NCBI GenBank assembly: GCA_041675505.1
Contig: JBAYTR010000011.1
Coordinates: forward strand, 88,003 to 152,002
From: JAGPCK01 sp041675505
Lineage (GTDB): Bacteria > Bacteroidota > Bacteroidia > UKL13-3
DNA: 64,000 nucleotides
Reading direction: 5' to 3'
This document shows positions 1 through 8,987 of the stretch, piece after piece. The notes beneath the pieces were generated by a model. That model worked only from the letters and a program-made list of their open reading frames with translations. It ran no database searches and had not been told where the DNA came from. Position 1 is the stretch's first letter. Every line of letters starts with the position of its first letter. The translations under genes and the position numbers were made by a program.

Positions 1-1
1 G

Positions 2-1699
2 GGTATCACTGATGAGCAATTAGCCGTTGCTAAAGCCAAAATGGAAGCACAAATGATCGGTGCTTTTGAAACCATTGATGGCAAGGCAGCACAGTTGGCC
101 TCATGGGAGTATTTGCTGGGTCGTACCTGGAACGTAAATGATGACATTAAACGTTACAACCGCGTTACCAAAGAAGACATTATGCGTGTGTACACCCGCT
201 ACATTAAAAATAAAAATAAACTTTTAGCAGCAGTATTGCCTTTGGCTCCGGGCCAAAAAGCACAGGATTATGTAGAGCCTGAAACCGGCACCTCTGCTAA
301 CTCAGCTAAAGAGTATGATGGTTTGGTGTACAAAAAAGCCACAGATAATTTTGACAGAAGTGTACGTCCTGCTGTGGGACCTGCAAAATCACCTGTTATC
401 CCCGCTTATTATACTAAGAAATTCGATAATGGATTGCGTGTAATCGGTACCCAAAGCAACGAAGTGCCTGTAGTAACCATGATTCTGAACATTGATGGTG
501 GGCACTTGCTTGACCCTAACGGCAAATACGGAACGGCTGCTTTAACAGCCGATATGATGAATGAAGCTACTAAAAATTATACTTCAGAAGCCATCAGCAA
601 TGAACTCGAAAAATTAGGCAGCAGCATTTCATTCTCAGCAAGCGATAACGTAACTACTGTAGTGGTACGTTGTCTGCGTAAAAACTACGATGCTACCATG
701 AAAATTCTTCAGGAGAAACTTCTGAATCCAAAATTTGATGAAGCTGATTTCAAACGTTTGAAAAAAGAAATGATTGAAGGACTTAATTTCCAGAAAACCA
801 ATGCAGCTATAGTTGCCGGAAATGCCTTTAGAAAACTGATTGTAGGAGATAATATTTTCGGAGCCTCTGCCAGCGGTACAGAAAAATCTGTAAAAGCAAT
901 TGAGCTTAAAGATGTACAGGATTATTACAACAACTACTATTCTGCCGCTTCAGCACGTTTAACCATTGTAGGTGATATTACTGAAGCTGATGCCATAGCT
1001 AAATTAGATTTTCTGAAAACATGGACCAACAAAACCATCACATTACCAACTGTTCCTGCTGCTCCGCAGTATGACGCCACTCAGGTATTCATTGTGGATA
1101 AGCCGGGTGCCCCTCAAGCGCAAATACGTATAGGTTGTGCGGCTATGCCGTACGATTACAACGGTGACTATTACCGTTCACGTTTAACCAACTACATGTT
1201 GGGAGGCGCTTTCAACAGCCGCATTAACCTGAACCTGCGTGAAGAAAAAGGATACTCTTACGGATGTTATTCCTACTTCTCAGGCAACAAATACTACGGT
1301 GTGTTTACTGCCGGAGGTAGTATACGTACCAATGCTACTGATAGTGCCCTCACGGAGTTCTTTAAAGAAATCAAAAACTACCGCGATGGAGGAATTACAA
1401 ATGATGACGTAATCAATACCCGCAATTCCATTCTGTTGAGCGAGGCACTGAGCTACGAATCTTCTTTCCAAAAAGCCGGTTTCTTAGGCCAGATTCTTAC
1501 CTACAACCTGCCTGCCGATTTTACGCAGAAACAGGAAAAAGTACTGAACACCATTACCCGCGATGAGATGCTGAGTATAGCTAAACAATACATGCCATTA
1601 GAAAAAATGATTATTGTAATTGTTGGTGATAAAGATAAAATCAAGAAAAAAGTAGCTGCACTTAACTTAGGTAAAGTAAACGACTACAAACTTGACTAA
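2..1699 (+). CDS. M16 family zinc peptidase, C-terminal part (5' end outside window)
   Basis: The frame is open from base 2, so the start lies upstream of the window. The visible ~566 residues hold the end of one M16 repeat and a complete second M16 repeat. The second repeat contains the LREEKGYSYG segment typical of the C-terminal half of two-domain M16 peptidases. It has no HxxEH zinc motif (GGHLLDPNG stands at the matching place), so it is the non-catalytic half and the active half must be upstream. Proteins of this layout are usually exported and degrade peptides in the periplasm. The signal peptide cannot be seen here. Family assignment is firm; substrate is unknown. Confidence 0.9.
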   Translation, partial: GITDEQLAVAKAKMEAQMIGAFETIDGKAAQLASWEYLLGRTWNVNDDIKRYNRVTKEDIMRVYTRYIKNKNKLLAAVLPLAPGQKAQDYVEPETGTSANSAKEYDGLVYKKATDNFDRSVRPAVGPAKSPVIPAYYTKKFDNGLRVIGTQSNEVPVVTMILNIDGGHLLDPNGKYGTAALTADMMNEATKNYTSEAISNELEKLGSSISFSASDNVTTVVVRCLRKNYDATMKILQEKLLNPKFDEADFKRLKKEMIEGLNFQKTNAAIVAGNAFRKLIVGDNIFGASASGTEKSVKAIELKDVQDYYNNYYSAASARLTIVGDITEADAIAKLDFLKTWTNKTITLPTVPAAPQYDATQVFIVDKPGAPQAQIRIGCAAMPYDYNGDYYRSRLTNYMLGGAFNSRINLNLREEKGYSYGCYSYFSGNKYYGVFTAGGSIRTNATDSALTEFFKEIKNYRDGGITNDDVINTRNSILLSEALSYESSFQKAGFLGQILTYNLPADFTQKQEKVLNTITRDEMLSIAKQYMPLEKMIIVIVGDKDKIKKKVAALNLGKVNDYKLD

Positions 1700-1721
1700 C
1701 TGATTTTAAAACAAATAGCAG

Positions 1722-1758
1722 CCGCCTCCTTGGGAAACCGGGGAGGCGGTTTTGTTTT
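1722..1758 (+). terminator. Rho-independent terminator of the M16 peptidase gene
   Basis: A perfect 8-bp GC-rich stem (1722-1729 with 1742-1749) with a 12-base loop is followed by TTTTGTTTT. It lies 23 bases after the peptidase stop codon. Confidence 0.93.
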
Positions 1759-1822
1759 GCACCGGGCAGGTAATAAAAGAGTCATCTGAAATGTGCATAT
1801 TTGTGCAAATACGCGGTACAAG

Positions 1823-2479
1823 ATGACCGAACTTTGGGACTTATTACAAAAACTGGTTAATCCGGAATCCATTATTCACTATGGCGGACTAGTGTTACTG
1901 TTCGTAGTAGTGTTTGCTGAAAACGGTGTATTCTTCGGCTTTTTTTTGCCAGGTGATTCTTTGTTGTTTACCGCGGGCTTACTCACTGCAACCGGAATTA
2001 TTAAAGAACCCATTGAACAGGTATTGTTGCTGGTAGGTATAGCCGGAGTGCTGGGATATTCTTTCGGTTACTACTTCGGGCACAAAACTGGGCAGGCTTT
2101 ACTTAACCGGCCCGACTCTTTTTTCTTTAAGAAAAAACACATTGAAATTGCCCGTGGATATTACCAGAAGTACGGAGGGAAAACACTTATCATAGGCAGG
2201 TTTCTCCCTATTGTGCGCACTTTTGCACCCATTGTGGCTGGTATCATCAACATGGATTTGAAAAAGTTTATGTTGTTCAATATTTCAGGCTCAGCCATGT
2301 GGGTTTTAGTGGTTATTAATGCCGGCTATTTTATGGGAAAAACCATACCCAATGCAAGTGATTACCTTGGTTATATTGTAATCGGAATGGTGGTGGTAAC
2401 TGCAATTCCGGTAATGAATGCCTACAGAGCTAAAGTGCGCAATAAAAGAGCCGCTCACTTTCCTGAATCAAAAAACTAA
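1823..2479 (+). CDS. DedA (VTT) family membrane protein
   Basis: A 218-residue polytopic inner-membrane protein. DedA hallmarks are present: acidic residue in FAENG (31-35), FLPGDS (41-46) and the GRFLPIVRTFAP block (125-136) with its conserved arginines. Known relatives support membrane homeostasis, and some translocate undecaprenyl phosphate or phospholipids; which applies here is not visible. The open frame reaches back to 1793 from an ATG, but the extra 10 residues (HICANTRYK) are not membrane-like, and MTELWDLLQ at 1823 fits the family start better. No clear Shine-Dalgarno is present. The 3' end overlaps the convergent acyltransferase by 4 bases. Confidence 0.9.
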   Translation: MTELWDLLQKLVNPESIIHYGGLVLLFVVVFAENGVFFGFFLPGDSLLFTAGLLTATGIIKEPIEQVLLLVGIAGVLGYSFGYYFGHKTGQALLNRPDSFFFKKKHIEIARGYYQKYGGKTLIIGRFLPIVRTFAPIVAGIINMDLKKFMLFNISGSAMWVLVVINAGYFMGKTIPNASDYLGYIVIGMVVVTAIPVMNAYRAKVRNKRAAHFPESKN

Positions 2480-3357
2480 TCTGGCTTTTTGTGCTTCCAT
2501 CTGCGGTGGCTCCACAACCACGATGCCGGATCAGCATTAATTACTTCTTCCAGCTTACGGGTATGCAGTTCTGTTAATTCGTCTGTTTTCATAGCCGATA
2601 CATCTTTGGTAAGCAGCTCCTGGTAAATTTCATAATATCCGCGACCTGTTTTTTTAATGGTGCCAAATATTACAGCCATCTTCAGTTTCAGTGCTACCTG
2701 CTCTGTACCTCTGAACACAGGTGTATCCTGATTCAGAAATGTTGTCCAATACGCATTTTTAACATCAGAAGGGGTTTGGTCGCCAACAAATGCAGTGACC
2801 GTAAATTGGTTTTTGCTATTGCGTAACATTTCCCGAAAAGTAAGTTCCACCGGAATCATATTGGTGCCGAAACGAATACGCATTTTGTAAATGAACTTCT
2901 CAAAGTAGGTATTGGAAAGTTTTTTATATAATCCCTGAATGGTTAAACCGGGCAAATGAAGCGAGGTGGAGGGATTGGACCACTCCCAGTTAAATTGGTG
3001 CGACATAATCACTACAATTCCCTTGCATCCCTCTTCCTTTAATTGGTAATAAATTCCCGTATCAACAAAACGAATACGCTTTTTAAGATTCTCGCCAGAT
3101 ATGGTGAGCATCTTAAACGTTTCCAATAACATATCACTCAGGTTGTGATAAAAATCTTTAGCCACTTGATTTATTTCAACTTCGGTCTTTTGCGGAAATG
3201 CGTTTCGCAGATTTTCGTACACTACTTTTTTCCTGTAACCGGTAACATAGAACAATATCACGTACACCACATCAGCCAAAAGGTACAGTATGGGAAAGGG
3301 GAGTATGGAAATCAAATAAATAAGCGGAAGAGTAAGGTAAAAACCAATTGCTTTCAT
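2476..3357 (-). CDS. LpxL/HtrB-type lysophospholipid (lipid A) acyltransferase
   Basis: About 293 residues with an N-terminal membrane anchor and the acyltransferase catalytic motif H-x4-E (HQFNWE, near residue 120). A VGDQTP block follows, as in the LpxL/LpxM family. These enzymes add a secondary acyl chain to lipid A on the cytoplasmic face of the inner membrane; Bacteroidota usually have several homologues, some of which acylate other lipids. Two ATGs (3363 and 3357) are 6 bases apart; the second gives the usual MKAIGFYL start. It lies 18 bases downstream of the ClC gene and may be co-transcribed with it. Confidence 0.88.
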   Translation of the reverse strand: MKAIGFYLTLPLIYLISILPFPILYLLADVVYVILFYVTGYRKKVVYENLRNAFPQKTEVEINQVAKDFYHNLSDMLLETFKMLTISGENLKKRIRFVDTGIYYQLKEEGCKGIVVIMSHQFNWEWSNPSTSLHLPGLTIQGLYKKLSNTYFEKFIYKMRIRFGTNMIPVELTFREMLRNSKNQFTVTAFVGDQTPSDVKNAYWTTFLNQDTPVFRGTEQVALKLKMAVIFGTIKKTGRGYYEIYQELLTKDVSAMKTDELTELHTRKLEEVINADPASWLWSHRRWKHKKPD

Positions 3358-3375
3358 GTGCATCCAAAAATACAG

Positions 3376-5184
3376 TTAAATAGGGATTTCTTTACTCTTA
3401 CCACTTTTAATAAGCAGCTTGCGGTATTCATTAAAAATATGCGATTTGGAAACAAACCCTATATAATGCCCGTCTTGTAAAACCGGAAGATTCCACACCT
3501 TTGATTTTTCGAACGTATGCATCACTTCCGACATGCGGCTGTTGATATCAATGTAAGCAGTGAGGGGCAAATAAAAATCCTTAACCCGGGTGTTTTCATA
3601 TAGCGAAGTGTTGAACATTATTTCACGGATATTGTCCAGATACACCACGCCTAAAAGTTGCTGCTGCTCATTCAGTACCGGAAAAATGTTTCGTTTGCAG
3701 GAGGCTACCACTTCAATCAATTCACCCAGTGTAGTGTTCATAGTAACGGGTTTAAAGTCCTTTTCCAGCAAATTGTGTATGCGCATCATGTCAAGCAGGT
3801 TTTCATCCTTGTCTTTGGTTGACAAATGCCCGCGTGCAGCCAGCTTTTTGGTATAGATGGAAAACGGTTCAAAATATCTGGTTATAAAAAACGACATGGC
3901 CGATACAATCATGAGGGGTACAAACAACTTGTAACCCGCAGTAGCTTCAGCAATCAAAAATATAGCCGTGAGCGGAGCATGTACCACACCGCTTAAAATA
4001 CCTGCCATACCGGCTACGGTAAAGTTCGACAGGTTTAACTCATGCACACCGGTTAGGTTCACACCAAAAGCAAAAATAAATCCCGTAAAAGCACCGGTAA
4101 ATAAAGAGGGGGCAAAAATACCTCCGTTACCACCTGAACCAATGGTTAGAGCTGTAGCAATAACCTTCAAACCAATAATGGCCACACCCAATACAAGTAC
4201 TGCACCTTCTATATCCCTGAAAGGATACAGAAAGGTATTGTTAAACATAAGCAGGTATTTACCGTTAAGTAAATTGTTGACTGAACTGTAACCTTCGCCA
4301 TACAATACCGGCACAAAAAATATCATAACACTTAAACCTATGCCGCCCACAATGGCCTTGCGGTATTTGAAAGAAAGTCCTCTCAGGTAGCCTTCAAAGG
4401 ACAAGGACAAACGAATCATGTATACCGAAATGAGCCCGCAACACACGGCCAGTAAAAGGTAGTAAGGCACAGCTGCAGCCTCCCAACCTTCCGTAACTAA
4501 AAAAAACAACTGCCCGCTGTTAAAAATACTGGATACTACAGCTGCAGTTGCTGATGCAATAAGCAAAGGAATAAAAGCAGGAATAGTAAACTCAGGCAAC
4601 AATACCTCAAGCGCAAAAATAACACCACCTAAAGGGGCATTAAATACCGCAGAAATTCCGGCAGCAGCACCTGATGCCAATAACAATGTACGTTCTTTTA
4701 CACTAAAACGCAATGCTTTGGCCACATTGGAACCAATGGCCGAACCCGTTACCACAATGGGAGCTTCCAAACCGCAGGAACCACCGCAGCCAACCGTAAT
4801 GGCACTGGTAATTACATGCGAGTACATTTTGTCCTTTTCTACATCTCCGCTTTTGCGGTTCACGGCATAAATAATGTTGCTGATACCCCGCCCCAGTTTG
4901 CCCTTGCGAAAACGCTGCACATAAAACACCGTTAACAAAATACCCATTAGCGGAAAGAACAGGTACAGCCAGTTGAACTGCTCGGCTGCTGTACTGTGAA
5001 ACAAGCGGTCTTCAATAAAACGCACCAGTGTTTTGAGCAATATGGCCGTGACACCTGCCACCAAACCAATAACCCCGCTCACTATAAGCAGAAAGTTTTT
5101 GTTGTTGATGTAGCGCAGTCGCCACATCCACAACCGGGTGGTAATTTTTTGAACTGGTGTCGTACTTGATTTCTCTTTACGCAT
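3376..5184 (-). CDS. ClC family chloride channel/antiporter with C-terminal CBS pair
   Basis: About 602 residues. An N-terminal ClC core contains GGSCGLEAPIV, which carries the gating glutamate region, and the GGIFAPSLFTG selectivity segment. A cytoplasmic C-terminal pair of CBS domains follows from roughly residue 455. CBS pairs in ClC proteins bind adenine nucleotides and modulate gating. The longest frame begins at a TTG (5196); the first ATG is at 5184 and is preferred. Members move chloride, or other halides such as fluoride in a subset; the motif here is not the fluoride-type one, so chloride or another anion is the best guess. Confidence 0.9.
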   Translation of the reverse strand: MRKEKSSTTPVQKITTRLWMWRLRYINNKNFLLIVSGVIGLVAGVTAILLKTLVRFIEDRLFHSTAAEQFNWLYLFFPLMGILLTVFYVQRFRKGKLGRGISNIIYAVNRKSGDVEKDKMYSHVITSAITVGCGGSCGLEAPIVVTGSAIGSNVAKALRFSVKERTLLLASGAAAGISAVFNAPLGGVIFALEVLLPEFTIPAFIPLLIASATAAVVSSIFNSGQLFFLVTEGWEAAAVPYYLLLAVCCGLISVYMIRLSLSFEGYLRGLSFKYRKAIVGGIGLSVMIFFVPVLYGEGYSSVNNLLNGKYLLMFNNTFLYPFRDIEGAVLVLGVAIIGLKVIATALTIGSGGNGGIFAPSLFTGAFTGFIFAFGVNLTGVHELNLSNFTVAGMAGILSGVVHAPLTAIFLIAEATAGYKLFVPLMIVSAMSFFITRYFEPFSIYTKKLAARGHLSTKDKDENLLDMMRIHNLLEKDFKPVTMNTTLGELIEVVASCKRNIFPVLNEQQQLLGVVYLDNIREIMFNTSLYENTRVKDFYLPLTAYIDINSRMSEVMHTFEKSKVWNLPVLQDGHYIGFVSKSHIFNEYRKLLIKSGKSKEIPI

Positions 5185-5247
5185 TTGCAGTTGCAAAGTA
5201 GTAAATTCGGTTTAAAAACATTCCGCTTGCATTGATGATGAGGGGGG

Positions 5248-5754
5248 CTAGGGTTGCTTCTTTGCTATTGCACGGGTAACAACAGTAGCTGTGGGATATT
5301 GGTTTCCGGGCGGGCAATGTCGGCAAAACCAAATGGCAGTGTAATAAGCATTCCCTTCTATTAAATTATATCCTATTCGAAATCCGGAGAAATTCGCAAC
5401 AAATTGCTGATTACCAAATCCCCAGTTAGGCATGTTATCAAATATTGTCATATTGATAGCCCCATTTAAATCAACTTTAACCGTGTCTATTCTATTTGAT
5501 GGAAAAGGGTTCATACCTGGTGGGCCTGTGGTTACTTTCATGTACAATGTGTTTTCTTTGTTCAATGAAATTAAATCGAACGTATATGTTGCCATCCTAT
5601 ATGGGTTAAAGTACGCCTTGCCTGATACATCTATGCTATCAATACATGTATTATCTTGGAAACTTATTTTCCATGTGCCGTATAAATTGTCCTCTTTCTG
5701 GCAGGCAAAGAATAAAGTGCTTATGATAGCAAAAAGTAAAACGCTTTTTTTCAT
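5248..5754 (-). CDS. Small lipoprotein of unknown function
   Basis: A 168-residue protein with a lipoprotein signal peptide: short hydrophobic stretch then lipobox LFFAC with Cys18. The mature part begins with LYGTW, which resembles the opening strand of lipocalin-like lipoproteins common in Bacteroidota, but the rest gives no recognisable motif beyond a CRHCPPG segment near residue 145. The region is visibly more AT-rich than the ClC gene next to it. It stands alone, with no obvious operon partner. Real gene likely because of the clean lipobox; function not assignable. Confidence 0.72.
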   Translation of the reverse strand: MKKSVLLFAIISTLFFACQKEDNLYGTWKISFQDNTCIDSIDVSGKAYFNPYRMATYTFDLISLNKENTLYMKVTTGPPGMNPFPSNRIDTVKVDLNGAINMTIFDNMPNWGFGNQQFVANFSGFRIGYNLIEGNAYYTAIWFCRHCPPGNQYPTATVVTRAIAKKQP

Positions 5755-5943
5755 TCAGTTTCAGGCAATAGTTACAGACAAATATAAATTATATCGTTCT
5801 AAACTAAAATAATTTAACTAGCGAGTTCCTTATATATGGTAATGGTATTTAACCATGTAACTTCTTAAAAAGGTATTCTTTTGCATGAAGTAATCTTCGA
5901 ACAACAAGATTCCGGTTTTCAAAGGAAAATATACCAGCGATCT

Positions 5944-8157
5944 TTATTTTATCTTATACCGTATTCCTGCATAAACCATGCGGCCAATTACGGGGCCCCA
6001 CACCATAGAAGCATCAAAGCCCGTAGCAAAAGGTTGTTGAGCACCCAAAATCAAATCTTTTTGACGGTAGTTGGTCAGGTTTTCTACACCAAGGTAGGCA
6101 TTCAATTTTTTCCATTGCTTGCTTATTTGTGCATTCATGGTGGTGTAAGCAGGAGAGTAGTTGCCCATTTGATCTTCTATAGGATTGCCGGCTGTTTGCG
6201 GTATACGTTTGGGGCCAAACCACTGTAAAGTATAATCAAAGCTCCACTTCTTTTTGGTAGTGTACTCCATATTCACAAAGTAGCGGTTACGGGCTATAAA
6301 CGGTTGTTGCATGGTGCCACTCAGGTAGCGGGTTTGCATATCTAAAAAGCGGTAAGCAGTTTTAAAATCAAGTCGTTTTACCAGCTCATAATTAAACTCC
6401 AATTGCCAACTGTTTACGTAAGCGGCATTCTGTCGGTTATAAATTAACAGCGCATTGGTGGAGAAATCACGGTCGGCAATTACCTGGTTCTCAAAATCGG
6501 TGCGGTAATAATCCATACTTATACTGCCTTTGCGGTAAAACAGTTTAAAGTCATACATCACATTTAAGCCGTAGTTCCAGGCTACTTCAGGCTGCAAACC
6601 AAAACCTTTGTTGGTGGAAGGAAGAATATACAGATTGCGTGAACTTACAAACAGTGCGGTGTTCTCTGCAAAAATATTGGCCACACGCAAACCTCTTCCC
6701 GCTGATGCACGTAAGGTTAAATGGCTGTTTACAGCATAACGTAAATGCGTGCGTGGAGTTAAGAAGTTGCCAAACAGATTATGCATATCATAGCGCAGGC
6801 CGGCAATCCAGGAGAATCGTGTAGACGGGTTCCAGGTATATTCACCAAATACTCCGGGAACCATTTCAGCACGGTTGAATGCCAGAGAATCATACCGCTC
6901 CCGATAATCATCTACCAATAAACTGGCACCTGTTTTAAATGCATGTTTATTGTTTACAGTGGTGTAATTGTAAATAAGGTTGCTGTAAAAACTCTCTTCC
7001 AAACCTGTATAGTGTTTGGTGCCAAAATAATTGTTCTGGTCATGGTAAGTGTAGGTGCTGGTAAAGCCAAGACTCTTGTAGCTTTTGGTGTCCCAAACAT
7101 ATCCTATTTTACCAAAGGCTTCGTAACGTTTGGTAGTTAATACCACACCATAATCACGTGTTGTACCTTTTTCATGTACAGGGTCAAAAGTTGCTTCTCC
7201 TCCGTAACGGTTTTCATTTAGCAGTTTTACTCCAAACTCAGATTCCAGTCCGTTGGTGCCCATGTATTTCCAACCATTCATTAAACCCAACTGGTTGTTT
7301 ACCGGAATATCCAGAAACTGATCCTTGTTCATGTCCGCCTTACCATCAAACAAATCAGCATGCAGCAATAAGTTAGTGCTCCATTTGGAGTTGATTTTAT
7401 GAGCGAGATTTAGATTTGTTTCATTACGTCCCATCGAATTGATGTATTGATTAAAATACAGACGTTCGCTCTTGTGTGGTTTTTGCAACTCCACATTAAT
7501 TTGTCCGCCAATGCTCTCGTAACCGTTCACTACGGTTCCTGTTCCTTTACTTAATTGAATAGACTCCACCCAAGTGCCCGGAATGTAGTTCAGCCCCAGA
7601 TTAGTGGCTAAACCTCGCATACGGGGCTGATTCTCGATGGTCATTAAGGTGTATTTTCCTTCGAGTCCCAGCAATTGAATTTGTTTTACACCGGTAATGG
7701 CATCTGCATAGGCCACGTCAACGGAGGTACTGGTTTCAAAACTTTCAGACAAATTGCAACAGGCGGCTTTGCGCAGTTCCTTTTGTGTCATCACCTCTGT
7801 TTTTTGTATACCCAGCGGATTAATGGATATGGAACTTTGTTTATCTTCCACTACCACTTCTCCCAACTCAACAGTTTTGCGCAGGTAAATAAGCACTGTG
7901 CTTTGACCACGGTAACGGATAGTATCATTCGTGTAACCGGAGTAGGAGAACACCAGTTGCACCGCATTGCTGTCAACAGGCAGGGTAAAATTACCATTAG
8001 CATCTGTACTCACTGATTGCATGTTGTGCAACCAGAATACCGTAACACCTGCTAATGGCTGACGGTCTTTTACATCGTGAACAGTTCCTTTGATGACAGA
8101 TTGGGCAGAAACATTAACCGCTAACAGCAGCGGTAAAAAATACAACAGACGGTTCAT
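5944..8157 (-). CDS. TonB-dependent outer-membrane receptor (probable copper or other metal uptake)
   Basis: A 737-residue receptor. It has a signal peptide (MNRLLYFLPLLLAVNVSAQ), a carboxypeptidase-regulatory-like beta domain (about 20-100), a plug domain (about 115-240, with SIQLSKGTGTVVNGYESIGG) and a 22-strand type barrel to the C-terminal aromatic-rich end. The frame extends to 8184, but the ATG at 8157 overlaps the stop of the upstream HMA gene as ATGA and opens directly into the signal peptide, so it is the start. Translational coupling to a small metal-binding protein, plus the HYC_CC_PP genes upstream, suggests transport of a metal, most often copper in such neighbourhoods. Substrate is inferred, not shown. 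Confidence 0.92.
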   Translation of the reverse strand: MNRLLYFLPLLLAVNVSAQSVIKGTVHDVKDRQPLAGVTVFWLHNMQSVSTDANGNFTLPVDSNAVQLVFSYSGYTNDTIRYRGQSTVLIYLRKTVELGEVVVEDKQSSISINPLGIQKTEVMTQKELRKAACCNLSESFETSTSVDVAYADAITGVKQIQLLGLEGKYTLMTIENQPRMRGLATNLGLNYIPGTWVESIQLSKGTGTVVNGYESIGGQINVELQKPHKSERLYFNQYINSMGRNETNLNLAHKINSKWSTNLLLHADLFDGKADMNKDQFLDIPVNNQLGLMNGWKYMGTNGLESEFGVKLLNENRYGGEATFDPVHEKGTTRDYGVVLTTKRYEAFGKIGYVWDTKSYKSLGFTSTYTYHDQNNYFGTKHYTGLEESFYSNLIYNYTTVNNKHAFKTGASLLVDDYRERYDSLAFNRAEMVPGVFGEYTWNPSTRFSWIAGLRYDMHNLFGNFLTPRTHLRYAVNSHLTLRASAGRGLRVANIFAENTALFVSSRNLYILPSTNKGFGLQPEVAWNYGLNVMYDFKLFYRKGSISMDYYRTDFENQVIADRDFSTNALLIYNRQNAAYVNSWQLEFNYELVKRLDFKTAYRFLDMQTRYLSGTMQQPFIARNRYFVNMEYTTKKKWSFDYTLQWFGPKRIPQTAGNPIEDQMGNYSPAYTTMNAQISKQWKKLNAYLGVENLTNYRQKDLILGAQQPFATGFDASMVWGPVIGRMVYAGIRYKIK

Positions 8158-8495
8158 TGTTTTTTCCTTTCGTATTGGCAACAAGGAGTGAGGTTTTTGT
8201 AAATAGCAGAGTCGGCAGTTTTGTGGTCAGTATCATAACCTGCTGCTGCAATTAACTCATGAATTTTATCGAGCGTAATTTTTTGTTGCTGGTAAGTAAG
8301 CGTGATAAGGCCCGTTTTAATGTTCCAATCCGCAGCTTTTACTCCTTTAACATCTACAGCATTTTCAATGGTACTCTTGCACATCTCGCAATTGCCGTAA
8401 ACTTTAAAGGTTACTGTGGTGTCTTTACTTTGGGCAAAACTGGTTGAGCCTGTAAACAGGCCTATCAGAAATAAAAGTGTTTTTAATGTTCTCAT
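8154..8495 (-). CDS. Periplasmic heavy-metal-associated (HMA) domain protein
   Basis: A 113-residue exported protein: signal peptide ending near SFAQ, then one HMA fold with the metal-binding GNCEMC motif (Cys36, Cys39) and the TVTFKVYGNC and TGLITLTY strands expected of Atx1-like domains. The C-terminus adds a second cysteine pair (PCCQYERKK) that could also bind metal. Such domains bind Cu(I) or similar soft metals and pass them to a partner. The 4-base ATGA overlap with the TonB-dependent receptor implies coordinated production and possibly direct hand-off of metal. Confidence 0.88.
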   Translation of the reverse strand: MRTLKTLLFLIGLFTGSTSFAQSKDTTVTFKVYGNCEMCKSTIENAVDVKGVKAADWNIKTGLITLTYQQQKITLDKIHELIAAAGYDTDHKTADSAIYKNLTPCCQYERKKQ

Positions 8496-8522
8496 GGTAA
8501 TAAAATTGAATTAGTGAATAAT

Positions 8523-8556
8523 GAAAAAAACGGCTGACAACTTAAGTCACACAGCC
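8523..8556 (-). terminator. Probable intra-cluster terminator or attenuator after HYC_CC_PP gene 2
   Basis: On the minus strand a GGCTG/CAGCC stem (8532-8536 with 8552-8556) encloses the palindrome ACTTAAGT and is followed by a seven-T run (8524-8530). It lies between the HYC_CC_PP gene ending at 8561 and the HMA gene starting at 8495. It may separate the cluster into two units or give partial read-through. Confidence 0.65.
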
Positions 8557-8560
8557 TTCA

Positions 8561-8965
8561 CTAAATCAAAAATACACCAAAGGAGAGGTACAGGCTATTC
8601 CCTGATAGCGGAGGAGGGTTCACCCACCTGTTCACTTCACTATTCTTTAATGAGCATACCTGCACTATTGTTTTAGTCCGGTAAAATAACTGTTGCAGAG
8701 ACGTGGTAAATTTGGGCCACTTCAGTTGTAAAGTCGCTGAGTTGACATGAGTGTCCTCTATGGTAACCTTTAGTTGTGTATTGCTGCAACAATTCATTTT
8801 TCTGCGCTTGGCAGGAGCAGAGCAGCAATCGTCTGTATGCTCAGCACTGAAAAGGGACAAATCAGACAGCTTACTTCCGCAGAAATGTGCTTCCAATGGA
8901 ATGCCCGTACTACTCAATACGTACAACAACAGCAGCGGTATAGAAAATAATCTTTTCACGTTCAT
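8561..8965 (-). CDS. HYC_CC_PP family protein, copy 2
   Basis: A 134-residue exported or membrane-anchored protein. It has the three landmarks for which the family is named: an H-aromatic-C near the end of the leader (HFC, 27-29), paired cysteines (CC at 47-48 and again at 59-60) and prolines near the C-terminus (PPP, 117-119). The frame reaches back to a TTG at 8977; ATG at 8965 begins a normal leader (MNVKRLFSIPLLLLY). The family is Bacteroidota-specific, of unknown biochemistry, and often lies next to metal-related TonB receptors; cysteine and histidine content suggests metal binding. It begins 22 bases after the peroxidase gene. Confidence 0.82.
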   Translation of the reverse strand: MNVKRLFSIPLLLLYVLSSTGIPLEAHFCGSKLSDLSLFSAEHTDDCCSAPAKRRKMNCCSNTQLKVTIEDTHVNSATLQLKWPKFTTSLQQLFYRTKTIVQVCSLKNSEVNRWVNPPPLSGNSLYLSFGVFLI

Positions 8966-8987
8966 CTGTTTAGTCAATAACTGTGCC

